Shown one piece after another: positions 44,799 to 52,731 of a stretch of 64,000 nt of DNA. Location of the stretch: contig CAWJSI010000013.1 in NCBI GenBank assembly GCA_963845485.1, positions 124,001 through 188,000 of the forward strand, written 5' to 3'. Below the pieces are notes generated by a model. It saw only the letters and a program-made list of their open reading frames with translations, was not told where the DNA came from and ran no database searches. The first letter of the stretch is position 1. Each line of letters begins with the position of its first letter. Position numbers and translations under genes: made by a program. This stretch comes from Bog-756 sp963845485 (lineage in GTDB: Bacteria; Actinomycetota; Acidimicrobiia; Acidimicrobiales; RAAP-2).

Positions 44799-45877
44799 GC
44801 GACTCTGACGGCGGACCGTCGGCGCCTGCTCACGAATCGTTACTGGAGCTCGACACCCTCGACATGTGGGCGGCCACCGCCGGCCTGCCCGAACAGGTGG
44901 AATCGGCGCTGTCGGCGGCCCGGGGCCTGACCGACCTGCCCGAGCAGGACCAGGTGGAGAACGTCGTCGTGCTCGGCATGGGTGGCAGCGGGATCGCCGG
45001 CGACGTACTGGTGGCGGCGGCGGCGCCGTTCATGGCCGTCCCGGTGACGGTCGTGAAGGGGTACGAGCCTCCTGACTTCGTGGGTACGGGATCGCTGGTG
45101 TTCGCCATGTCGTTCTCGGGGAACACCGAAGAGACATTGGAGGCGGCGGCCGGCGCCTACGAGGCCGGCGCCTCGCTCATCGTGGTCTCCGGCGGGGGCA
45201 GCCTCGTCAGTCTGGCCGGTGAGTGGGACGTGCCCGTGGTGCCGGTGCCATCGGAGATCCCCCAGCCGCGTGCCGCCCTCGGGGCCATGGCTATCCCACC
45301 GCTGGTGCTGCTGGAGGAGATCGGGCTGTTTCCCGGCGCCACCCAATGGGTGGACCAGGCCGTAACCCAGTTACGTCGCCGACGCGACGAGCTGGTTCGA
45401 CCCGGCAGCCGGGCTGAGGATCTGGCCCGCCGCATCGGACGCACCCTCCCGCTCATCCACAGCTCCGGCGATCTGGGGGCGGCGGCGGCCTTGCGGTGGA
45501 AGGCCCAGATCAACGAGAACGCCAAGTGCCCGGCCTTCTTCAACGTCTATCCCGAGCTCTGCCACAACGAGGTGGCCGGATGGGGCCAGCACGGCGACGC
45601 CACCCGTCAGCTCATCACGCTGGTCAACCTGCGCCACGATGCTGAACACCCCCAGGTCAGCAGGCGATTCGACCTCGTGGAGGAAGTACTGCGGGAGGTC
45701 GTCGCCGATGTCATCGAGGTCCGGGCCTCGGGTGAGGGCGACCTGGCCCAACTGCTCGACCTGGCCCTGATCGGTGACTTCGTCTCCCTGCATCTGGCCG
45801 GGAACGAAGGAATCGACCCCGGGCCCATCCCCGTCCTGGACTCGATGAAACAGCAGCTCAGGCAGGGTTCCCAGTAG
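44795..45877 (+). CDS. Bifunctional phosphoglucose/phosphomannose isomerase family protein (SIS domain)
   Basis: 360 residues with two SIS folds. Visible elements are VVLGMGGSGIAGD, the sugar-phosphate loop MSFSGNTEETL, a SGGGSLVSLA turn, KAQINENAKCPAFFNVYPELCHNE (catalytic Glu/His region) and the C-terminal NEGIDPGPIPVLDSMK. Archaeal and actinobacterial members interconvert glucose-6-, mannose-6- and fructose-6-phosphate. It is coupled to the Trm112-like gene, and with manB it leads to mannose-1-phosphate. Confidence 0.88.
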   Translation: MSDSDGGPSAPAHESLLELDTLDMWAATAGLPEQVESALSAARGLTDLPEQDQVENVVVLGMGGSGIAGDVLVAAAAPFMAVPVTVVKGYEPPDFVGTGSLVFAMSFSGNTEETLEAAAGAYEAGASLIVVSGGGSLVSLAGEWDVPVVPVPSEIPQPRAALGAMAIPPLVLLEEIGLFPGATQWVDQAVTQLRRRRDELVRPGSRAEDLARRIGRTLPLIHSSGDLGAAAALRWKAQINENAKCPAFFNVYPELCHNEVAGWGQHGDATRQLITLVNLRHDAEHPQVSRRFDLVEEVLREVVADVIEVRASGEGDLAQLLDLALIGDFVSLHLAGNEGIDPGPIPVLDSMKQQLRQGSQ

Positions 45878-46076
45878 TTCAAGAGCAGCGGTCACCCGGC
45901 CGGACCGGCTGGACCGGGGGCTCCCATTCTAGGGCGATCTGACGGCGGAATACGCCCTTGAGCTGGGAGAATGGCAAAGGAGGCAGCGGTCCTCGGTGCG
46001 TTGCGGCTCCGTGACGACTCCGTGACGACCTGGTGAACTGCGGCATCCGACCCCTGGTTTTCGGAGCGGAGAGGCG

Positions 46077-46082
46077 TACACT
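46077..46082 (+). promoter_or_regulatory. -10-like box TACACT upstream of hpf
   Basis: Six nt before the GTG of the short ORF at 46089; candidate promoter of hpf, with an mRNA leader of about 370 nt. Confidence 0.4.
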
Positions 46083-46088
46083 TCACAG

Positions 46089-46187
46089 GTGAGCTGTGTG
46101 CGGGTCTGTGGTTGCAAGTCGAAGCCAGTCGCAGGCAAAACGACCCACGTAAGGCAACTTGTGGTTGCTGAGCATGGTGCGGCTTAG
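46089..46187 (+). CDS. Putative leaderless 32-residue Cys-containing ORF
   Basis: Starts GTG 6 nt after TACACT and ends at TAG 46185-46187. The N-terminus MSCVRVCGCKSKPV (GTG read as Met) has three cysteines within nine residues. Mycobacteria are known to use leaderless poly-cysteine ORFs as cysteine-sensing attenuators, so this could be a leader peptide. It does not overlap hpf and has no recognised homologue. Confidence 0.3.
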   Translation: MSCVRVCGCKSKPVAGKTTHVRQLVVAEHGAA

Positions 46188-46448
46188 GAGTAAGACCTGC
46201 CCGTGGCGTCCCCGGCTGTCGGGGGCGGACGGAGAGGGGAGGACGCGGCCAATCAACGTCTCCGAAGGGTTCCCGACCGGTGACGGTCGCTGCCGCCGGA
46301 GCCGGGTCGCCACGCCCCCTGCAGGCGAGTGTGGGGTCAAAGACCAGGTCAGCCGCTCGCAGTTCACGCCATTATCCCGACGACCGATCAGGAGGACCGG
46401 CCGAGCACCGCAGTAGTTCCCGAACACCGCAACCATGGAGGCGAGCAA

Positions 46449-46814
46449 GTGGACGTTGTCATTGCCTATGGCAGAAGGATTGTGTCGGACGAAGTGAGAG
46501 CCCTCACGAAAGAGAAGGTCGGGCGGCTGGGTCACCTCTGCCCAGGGCTCGAGCGGGCCGAGGTCCACTTCTCAGAGGAGCACAATCCGCGGATCGCCGA
46601 TCGGGAACGGTGTGAGGTGATCATTGTCGGGCATGGCCGGACCATCCGGGCCCGTGCGGCCGCCCCTGGACCTGTCGTGGCTGTCGATCTTGTGGTGGAG
46701 AAGCTCGAGCACCAACTGGAGAAGACCAAGGGTCGGCTGGTGGCACGGACCCACCCCCGCCGCCGTCCGGCCAATTCGGTCTTCGTCCTCCGGGAGCGGG
46801 TGCGCACCGCCTGA
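46449..46814 (+). CDS. hpf: Ribosome hibernation-promoting factor (HPF/YfiA), short form
   Basis: A 121-residue ribosome-binding protein that blocks the decoding centre during stress or stationary phase. It has VDVVIAYGRRIVSDEVRALTKEKVGRL, the HFSEEHNPR strand, a CEVIIVGHGRTIRARAAA segment and VDLVVEKLEHQLEKTKGRLV, the HPF beta-alpha pattern. GTG 46449 has GGAGG 7 nt upstream and fits the domain start. The C-terminal dimerisation domain of long-form HPF, normal in actinobacteria, is missing; the gene ends after an Arg-rich tail. secA follows after 146 nt. Confidence 0.85.
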   Translation: MDVVIAYGRRIVSDEVRALTKEKVGRLGHLCPGLERAEVHFSEEHNPRIADRERCEVIIVGHGRTIRARAAAPGPVVAVDLVVEKLEHQLEKTKGRLVARTHPRRRPANSVFVLRERVRTA

Positions 46815-46945
46815 AGGAGCGGACCTGGAGGTGCCGAGGGCTACCACTCGCCCCAGCGGCACTCAGGCCGCGCCCGGGGTGGGACGACAGCCACAGGTCG
46901 GTGGCTCCGACCAGGCATACGACCAGTATCGGAGACGTCCGACGG

Positions 46946-46951
46946 TAGAGT
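46946..46951 (+). promoter_or_regulatory. -10-like box TAGAGT before secA
   Basis: Nine nt before the ATG at 46961; no Shine-Dalgarno. An inverted repeat GGTCGG/CCGACC (46896-46912) lies just upstream. Confidence 0.45.
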
Positions 46952-46960
46952 GAGTTACCC

Positions 46961-49732
46961 ATGAGCGTGCTCACGAAAGTCCTCCGCGCCGGCGAAGGGA
47001 AGAAAGTCCGTCGCCTGGCCGAGCTGGTGCCGCTGGTCAACGCCCTCGAACCCGAGATGGAGGCACGCTCGGACGAGGAACTGGCCGCCTTGACACCGGC
47101 CTTCCGTCAGCGTCTGGAGAACGGCGAAAGTCTCGAGGACCTGCTGGTCGAGTCCTTCGCCCTGGTGCGGGAGGCGGCGTGGCGGGTGCTAGGCCAGCGG
47201 CATTTCGACGCGCAGTTGATGGGCGGGATGGCCCTCCACTTCGGATGGATCGCCGAGATGAAGACCGGGGAGGGCAAGACCCTGGTCTCGACCCTGCCGG
47301 TCTACCTCAACGCCCTCGGGGGCACCGGTGTCCACGTGGTGACGGTCAACGACTATCTGGCCACCCGGGACTCGGAATGGATGGGTCAGCTCCACCGCTT
47401 CCTCGGCCTGACCGTCGGGAGGGTGGGCCCGGACATCGACGAGCCCGAGGCCAAGCGCCAGGCGTACGGGGCCGACCTCACGTACGGCACCAACACCGAG
47501 TTCGGCTTCGACTACCTCCGCGACAACATGGCGCGTTCCAAGGACGCCATGGTCCAGCGCGGCCATCACTTCGCCATCGTCGACGAAGTGGACTCGATCC
47601 TCATCGACGAGGCCCGGACGCCTCTGATCATCTCCGGCCCGGCCGCCGAGTCCGCCCAGCTCTATTACCAGTTCGCCGGCATCGTCCGGACCCTTCGGGC
47701 CGAGGACGACTACGAGGTGGACGAGGAGAAGCGCATCGTCGTCCCGACCGAGTCGGGCATCGAAAAGGTGGAGAAGCAGCTCGGTGTCAGCAACCTCTAC
47801 GACGCCGTCTCGGTCAACTACGTGCACCATCTCACCCAGGCCCTGTACGCCAAGGAGCTCTACCGCCGGGACAAGGACTACCTGGTCGCCCAAGGCGAGG
47901 TGAAGATCGTCGATGAGTTCACGGGTCGCACGCTCGACGGTCGGCGCTGGTCCGACGGTCTCCACCAGGCCGTCGAAGCCAAAGAGCGCGTCCGCATCAA
48001 AGAGGAGAACCACACCTGGGCCACGGTGACCCTCCAGAACTATTTCCGGCTCTACACCAAGCTGTCCGGCATGACCGGTACGGCCGACACCGAGGCGTCC
48101 GAGTTCGCCGGCACCTACGAACTCCCCGTCGTCCCCATCCCCCCCAACAAGCCCCTCATCCGCGAGGACAACCCCGATCTCATCTACAAGTCGGAGGAGG
48201 CGAAGTTCAACGCGGTGGTGGATGACATCAGCGAACGTCACGCCGAGGGCCAGCCGGTTCTCGTGGGTACGGCGTCGGTGTCGAAGTCCGAACACCTTTC
48301 GAGGCTGTTGGAGAAGAAGGGCATTCCTCACGAGGTGCTCAACGCCAAGCAGCACTTCCGGGAGGCCGAGATCGTGGCCCAGGCCGGCCGCGTGGGCGGG
48401 GTGACCGTCGCCACCAACATGGCCGGGCGAGGCGTGGACATCATCCTCGGTGGAAACCCCGAGTTGCTCGCCCTGCGCGAGGCCAACGCCCGAGGACTCG
48501 ATCTCTCGACCGAGGAGGGGGCAGCCGAGCTCCGGACCATCGAAGCGGAGTTCGAGACGACCTGCGCCCGGGAGGCAGAACAGGTACGTGCCGCCGGCGG
48601 ACTGTACGTGCTGGGTAGCGAGCGCCACGAGTCCCGACGCATCGACAACCAGTTGCGCGGACGGTCGGGACGCCAGGGCGACCCCGGTGAGAGCCGGTTC
48701 TTCTTGTCCCTCGAGGACGACTTAATGCGTCTGTTCGCCACCGGCGCCATGAACTGGGTGATGGGCCGGGCCCTTCCTGACGACGTCCCCATCGAGGCCA
48801 AGATGGTGACCAAGGCCATCGAGCGGGCGCAGAACACCGTGGAGGGACGCAACGCCGAATCTCGCAAGGACGTCCTCAAGTACGACGACGTGATGAACGA
48901 GCAGCGCAAGGTGATCTACCGCCGCCGGTACCAGATCATCGAGGGGGAGGACCTGCGCGAGGAGACGGTGGAACTGCTCGAGCAGACGATGACGGCGCTG
49001 GTGGCGTCGTCGTGCCCCTCGGAGTATCCCGAGGAGTGGGACCTCCCCGGCCTGATCACCGAAGTGACGCAGTACTACCCGACCAAGTTCGTGGCCGACG
49101 ATCTGGCCGGGGCGGCCACGGTCGGTCAACTCACCGAGAGCATCCTCACCGAAGCCCTGGACCTCTACGCCGAGCGGGACGAGACGATCCCCGGTGGTGA
49201 GGAGATCGCCCGTCAACTCGAGCGGGACATCATGCTCCAGATCATCGACCAGCGGTGGCAGGACCACCTGGCCGAGATGGACTACCTCCGTGAGGGGATC
49301 AACCTGCGGGCCATGGGCAACCAGGACCCGCTGGTGGCGTACCAGCGTGAGGGCTTTGCCATGTTCGGCAAGCTGATGGACGGCATCGGTGACGACTACC
49401 TGCGTTACGTCTTCCACGTACAGGTGATGGCCGAACCCGCGCCCGAACCCGATCTGGACCGGGCCAACTACCTGGCGGCCGACGATCCCGTCCAGGGCGA
49501 CGGTGCCATCACCGCGGCCTTCGCCGCCGCCACCCCTGCCGAGTTGGAAGAGGCGGCGGCCGCCGTAGGCCTCCCCGGTGGGAACGGCTCGGTCGGTCTG
49601 ACCAACCACATGGCCGACGACGGAGAGACCCAGGCGCCCATCGTCAAGTCCGAGCGGGAGAAGATCGGGCGCAACGATCCGTGCTGGTGCGAGAGCGGCA
49701 AGAAGTACAAGTTCTGCCACGGCGCCAACTGA
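46961..49732 (+). CDS. secA: Preprotein translocase ATPase SecA
   Basis: A 923-residue motor that drives unfolded preproteins through SecYEG. Landmarks in order: MKTGEGKTLVSTLP (Walker A), TVNDYLATRDSEWMG, VDEVDSILIDEARTP (DEAD-like box), the preprotein cross-linking domain, FTGRTLDGRRWSDGLHQ, ATNMAGRGVDI, SERHESRRIDNQLRGRSGRQGDPG, and a C-terminal zinc SEC-C motif CWCESGKKYKFCHG. This is housekeeping SecA1, since it has full length and the zinc tail. prfB starts 1 nt after the stop. Confidence 0.97.
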   Translation: MSVLTKVLRAGEGKKVRRLAELVPLVNALEPEMEARSDEELAALTPAFRQRLENGESLEDLLVESFALVREAAWRVLGQRHFDAQLMGGMALHFGWIAEMKTGEGKTLVSTLPVYLNALGGTGVHVVTVNDYLATRDSEWMGQLHRFLGLTVGRVGPDIDEPEAKRQAYGADLTYGTNTEFGFDYLRDNMARSKDAMVQRGHHFAIVDEVDSILIDEARTPLIISGPAAESAQLYYQFAGIVRTLRAEDDYEVDEEKRIVVPTESGIEKVEKQLGVSNLYDAVSVNYVHHLTQALYAKELYRRDKDYLVAQGEVKIVDEFTGRTLDGRRWSDGLHQAVEAKERVRIKEENHTWATVTLQNYFRLYTKLSGMTGTADTEASEFAGTYELPVVPIPPNKPLIREDNPDLIYKSEEAKFNAVVDDISERHAEGQPVLVGTASVSKSEHLSRLLEKKGIPHEVLNAKQHFREAEIVAQAGRVGGVTVATNMAGRGVDIILGGNPELLALREANARGLDLSTEEGAAELRTIEAEFETTCAREAEQVRAAGGLYVLGSERHESRRIDNQLRGRSGRQGDPGESRFFLSLEDDLMRLFATGAMNWVMGRALPDDVPIEAKMVTKAIERAQNTVEGRNAESRKDVLKYDDVMNEQRKVIYRRRYQIIEGEDLREETVELLEQTMTALVASSCPSEYPEEWDLPGLITEVTQYYPTKFVADDLAGAATVGQLTESILTEALDLYAERDETIPGGEEIARQLERDIMLQIIDQRWQDHLAEMDYLREGINLRAMGNQDPLVAYQREGFAMFGKLMDGIGDDYLRYVFHVQVMAEPAPEPDLDRANYLAADDPVQGDGAITAAFAAATPAELEEAAAAVGLPGGNGSVGLTNHMADDGETQAPIVKSEREKIGRNDPCWCESGKKYKFCHGAN

Positions 49733-49733
49733 G

Positions 49734-50894
49734 ATGACCCCGACCGCTGGCGGCGGACGGGGCTCTGGGGAACCCGACCGCGTGGACATCCCCGCCACCC
49801 TGGCTTCCCTGGCCGAGCGGGTGGCCGAGGCGGAGCACTTCTTGGACCGGGACCGTCTGGTCGAGCGTCGTACCGAGTTGGAAAAGGCGGCCTCTGAGCC
49901 CGGTCTGTGGGACGACGCCGACCACGCCCGCGAGGTGACCACCGAACTGGGGCGTGTCACCGAGGACCTCGAAGTACTCGAAGCCCTCACCGAGCAACTA
50001 TCCGATGCCCAGACGCTGAACGAGCTGATCGAAGAGGAGTCCGACGACTCGCTGCGTCCCGAGGTGGAGCAGATCCTCGACGGTCTGGACACCCGACTCG
50101 GCGCGCTCGAGCTGCGTTCGCTGTTCGCCGGTCCCTACGACGACGGCGACGCCGTGGCCGAAATCCACGCCGGTGCCGGTGGTACCGATGCCCAGGACTG
50201 GGCCGAGATGATGTTGCGGATGTACACGCGGTGGGCCGAACGTCGCGGCTTCGATCTGGAGGTGGAGGAGGCGACCGAGGGGCAAGAGGCCGGTCTGCTG
50301 TCGGCCACCTTCATCGTCAAGGGACGGTACGCCTTCGGACTGCTCGCCGCAGAGCGCGGCGTGCACCGGTTGGTGCGCATCTCCCCGTTCGACGCGCAGC
50401 ACCGGCGCCAGACCAGCTTCGCATCCCTCGACGTGGTGCCCTTTATCGAAGATGTGTCCGATATCGTCGACATCGACGAGAAGGACCTGCGCATCGACAC
50501 CTACCGCTCCTCGGGCGCCGGCGGACAGCACGTCAACAAAACCGACTCCGCCGTGCGGCTCACCCACTTGCCCACCGGCATTGTGGTGACCTGTCAGAAC
50601 CAGCGGAGTCAGACCCAGAACAAGGCCAAGGCCATGCAGGTGCTGGGGGCGAAGCTGGCCGAACGCCAGCGGGCCGAGCACCAGGCCACCTTGGACCAAC
50701 TGTCGGGGGACCGCACCGACAACGCCTGGGGGAACCAGATCCGCTCCTACGTCATGGCCCCGTACCAGTTGGTCAAGGATCTGCGCAGCAACGAGGAGAC
50801 GGGAAACGTCGAGTCGGTGCTCGACGGGGATCTCGACGCGTTCATCGAGGCCGAGTTGCGCCGAGAGGCCGAGGAGCGTCGCAAACATCACTGA
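49734..50894 (+). CDS. prfB: Peptide chain release factor 2
   Basis: A 386-residue release factor reading UGA and UAA. It has the anticodon-like SPF tripeptide (VRISPFDAQHRRQTSF), the peptidyl-hydrolysis GGQ (SSGAGGQHVNKTDSAVRLTH) and a CQNQRSQTQNKAKAM segment. The whole protein is in one frame with no internal UGA near codon 26, so the autoregulatory +1 frameshift seen in many bacteria is absent. An extra ~17 residues lie before the family's usual start (VDIPATLASLAERV). It is co-transcribed with secA. Confidence 0.95.
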   Translation: MTPTAGGGRGSGEPDRVDIPATLASLAERVAEAEHFLDRDRLVERRTELEKAASEPGLWDDADHAREVTTELGRVTEDLEVLEALTEQLSDAQTLNELIEEESDDSLRPEVEQILDGLDTRLGALELRSLFAGPYDDGDAVAEIHAGAGGTDAQDWAEMMLRMYTRWAERRGFDLEVEEATEGQEAGLLSATFIVKGRYAFGLLAAERGVHRLVRISPFDAQHRRQTSFASLDVVPFIEDVSDIVDIDEKDLRIDTYRSSGAGGQHVNKTDSAVRLTHLPTGIVVTCQNQRSQTQNKAKAMQVLGAKLAERQRAEHQATLDQLSGDRTDNAWGNQIRSYVMAPYQLVKDLRSNEETGNVESVLDGDLDAFIEAELRREAEERRKHH

Positions 50895-50966
50895 ACCGGA
50901 GGTCCAGTACGGGGTCGGCGTCAGCGGAGGTCACGGGGCCTGAACCAAATCGCCGACCGGGCGAGG

Positions 50967-50972
50967 TAGCAT
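50967..50972 (+). promoter_or_regulatory. -10-like box TAGCAT upstream of ftsE
   Basis: Eight nt before the ATG of the 17-residue ORF at 50981; likely promoter for ftsE-ftsX. Confidence 0.45.
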
Positions 50973-50980
50973 TGTGTCGA

Positions 50981-51034
50981 ATGCGAACTCCACTCTGTAC
51001 TTGCCGCGCGTCGACTGTGAGGTCCTCCTCATGA
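50981..51034 (+). CDS. Putative 17-residue leader peptide coupled to ftsE
   Basis: ATG 50981 encodes MRTPLCTCRASTVRSSS and stops at a TGA overlapping the ftsE ATG (ATGA at 51031-51034). A -10-like box sits at the leaderless distance. The CTC pair recalls cysteine-sensing leaders. ftsE itself has a weak GAGG 8 nt upstream that lies inside this ORF, so translation of the leader could gate ftsE. Confidence 0.35.
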   Translation: MRTPLCTCRASTVRSSS

Positions 51035-51822
51035 TCAAGTTCCAGAACGTCACCAAGACGTACAAGGGTTCGACGGTCGCCCTCAACGACTGCACGGTCG
51101 AGATCGACAAGGGTGAATTCGTCTTCCTGGTCGGCCCATCCGGATCGGGCAAGACCACCTTCATCCGGCTGCTCCTCCGAGAAGAGGTTCCCGACTCGGG
51201 CCGCATCTGGGAGGCGGGCAAGGAGATCGGTCATCTGGCCAAGTGGAGGATCCCGTACCTCCGTCGGAATATCGGCTGCGTCTTCCAGGACTTTCGCCTC
51301 CTCCCCAACAAGACGGTGTTCGAGAACGTGGCCTTCGCCCTCGAGGTCATCGGCCGGCCGAAGCACGTGATCGCCACCCAGGTGCCCCAGGTCCTCGACT
51401 TGGTCGGTCTGACCAAGAAGCGTGACAACCTGCCCCACGAGCTTTCCGGTGGTGAGCAGCAGCGGGTGGCCGTGGCCCGCGCCTTCGTGAACCGACCGCT
51501 CATCCTGCTGGCCGACGAGCCGACCGGGAACCTCGACCCGACCACCAGCCTCGGCATCATGAAGCTGCTCGACCGGATCAACCGGACGGGCACGACGGTG
51601 ATCATCGCCACCCACGACGCCGGCATGGTCGATCAGATGCGGCGCCGCGTCATCGAGCTCGACCGCGGCCTCCTCGTCAGGGACCAGGCTCACGGTGTCT
51701 ATGGAATCGACAGCGCCACAGCAGCGGCCGGTGCCGGCTCGCCCACCGGGGCCATGGTGGAACAGGCCCCGGCGGCGCTCCCCATCGATGGGCTCCCCGA
51801 CAGCTTCGCCGCCCGTACCTGA
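51031..51822 (+). CDS. ftsE: Cell division ATP-binding protein FtsE
   Basis: A 263-residue ABC ATPase that pairs with FtsX at the division septum to control peptidoglycan hydrolases. MIKFQNVTKTYKG is the family start. Walker A is GPSGSGKTT, the Q-loop CVFQDFRLLPNKTVFENVA is characteristic of FtsE, the signature is LSGGEQQR, Walker B is LLADEPTGNLD, and the switch His is ATHD. FtsE usually ends near residue 229; an extra Ala/Pro/Gly-rich tail of ~35 residues is present. ftsX starts within the stop codon (TGATG). Confidence 0.95.
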   Translation: MIKFQNVTKTYKGSTVALNDCTVEIDKGEFVFLVGPSGSGKTTFIRLLLREEVPDSGRIWEAGKEIGHLAKWRIPYLRRNIGCVFQDFRLLPNKTVFENVAFALEVIGRPKHVIATQVPQVLDLVGLTKKRDNLPHELSGGEQQRVAVARAFVNRPLILLADEPTGNLDPTTSLGIMKLLDRINRTGTTVIIATHDAGMVDQMRRRVIELDRGLLVRDQAHGVYGIDSATAAAGAGSPTGAMVEQAPAALPIDGLPDSFAART

Positions 51823-52712
51823 TGCCCGTCTCCGCTGGCTACGTCTCGAAGGAAGCCGCCACCAACCTGTGGCGAAACCGTCTCATGACGGTGGCCGCCA
51901 TTCTCACGGTGGCCGTGTCGTTGGCCCTCGTGGGCTCATCGCTCCTGTTGAAGCAGGGCGCATCCCAGGCCACGGTCCAGTGGCAGGACGGGGTGTCGAC
52001 GATCGTGTGGGTGAAGCCCACGGCCGGTGCCAGCCTCACCAGTTCGATCGGCTCGGAGCTGGGCCAGTCCCCCTACGTGAAGAAGTGCACCTATCGCACC
52101 CAGGCCTACGACTACAACGAGGCCAAGTCCATTCTTCCGGCCGACGAGTTGGACGCCACCACCCAGTCGGACTACCCGTCGTCGTACCGGTGCGTGCTCA
52201 ACGATCCGTCCCAGGCCTCCGCGGTGTACCAGACGTTCATCTCGAAGCCCGGGGTGGCCACGGTGAAGTACCCGGGCCAGCAGATCAAGACCATGCAGAG
52301 TGTTATCCGTATCCTGCAGTGGGTCTTCTTGTCGGTGGCCGTGGTCCTGCTCCTGTCGGCCTCGGTGCTGATCCTCAACACCATCAGGATGGCCATCTTC
52401 GCCCGACGCCGAGAGGTGTCGGTGATGAAGCTGGTTGGCGCCACCAACTGGTTCATCCGACTGCCCTTCATGGCCGAAGGCCTCATCCAGGGCTTGGCCG
52501 GGGCAGCGGTGGCTGTGCTGGTGGTGCTCGCCCTCTACTACGGCATTGGGCTGGACACGACCAAGACGGCAGCCAATCAGGGCAGCATCATCGCCCAGAT
52601 GTCCCTCGGTGGTTGGGAGGTGGCGGGCACGTGCATCCTGGTGGCCGTGGTCGGCGTGGTCGTCGGCGTGGTGGGCTCGGCTTTTGCCGTGCGCCGCTTC
52701 CTCGACGTCTGA
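51822..52712 (+). CDS. ftsX: Cell division membrane protein FtsX
   Basis: A 296-residue four-helix permease-like partner of FtsE. The cytoplasmic N-terminus (KEAATNLWRNRLMT) is followed by helix 1 (~23-44), an extracellular loop of ~125 residues with two cysteines that in other actinobacteria contacts NlpC/P60 or RipC-type hydrolases, then helices 2-4 with FARRREVSVMKLVGATNWFIRLPF between 2 and 3. It has no ATP-binding site. No smpB follows, unlike the common actinobacterial order. Confidence 0.93.
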   Translation: MPVSAGYVSKEAATNLWRNRLMTVAAILTVAVSLALVGSSLLLKQGASQATVQWQDGVSTIVWVKPTAGASLTSSIGSELGQSPYVKKCTYRTQAYDYNEAKSILPADELDATTQSDYPSSYRCVLNDPSQASAVYQTFISKPGVATVKYPGQQIKTMQSVIRILQWVFLSVAVVLLLSASVLILNTIRMAIFARRREVSVMKLVGATNWFIRLPFMAEGLIQGLAGAAVAVLVVLALYYGIGLDTTKTAANQGSIIAQMSLGGWEVAGTCILVAVVGVVVGVVGSAFAVRRFLDV

Positions 52713-52731
52713 TCTCCGCGCCGGCCTAGGG

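Larger units (their letters stand above)
45878..46448. other. 571-nt region between phosphosugar isomerase and hpf
   Basis: The longest stretch without a recognised protein. It holds a tandem repeat of CTCCGTGACGA (about 46010-46031), a -10-like TACACT at 46077, a 33-codon Cys-containing ORF (46089-46187), and an 8-bp hairpin with a 5-nt loop at 46207-46227. About 220 nt of GC-rich leader follow up to the hpf GGAGG. I looked for tmRNA, RNase P RNA, tRNA and a comF gene and found none. Confidence 0.5.

Noticed and set aside
45878..46448. Possible tmRNA, RNase P RNA, tRNA or comF gene
   Set aside because: No tRNA-like acceptor or TPsiC sequence, no RNase P core motifs, and no phosphoribosyltransferase motif in any frame.
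47189..48628. 479-codon minus-strand ORF
   Set aside because: Antisense shadow of secA; His/Gly/Val/Leu-rich with no domain.
49734..49840. RF2 autoregulatory frameshift site
   Set aside because: prfB is continuous in one frame with no internal UGA near its start.
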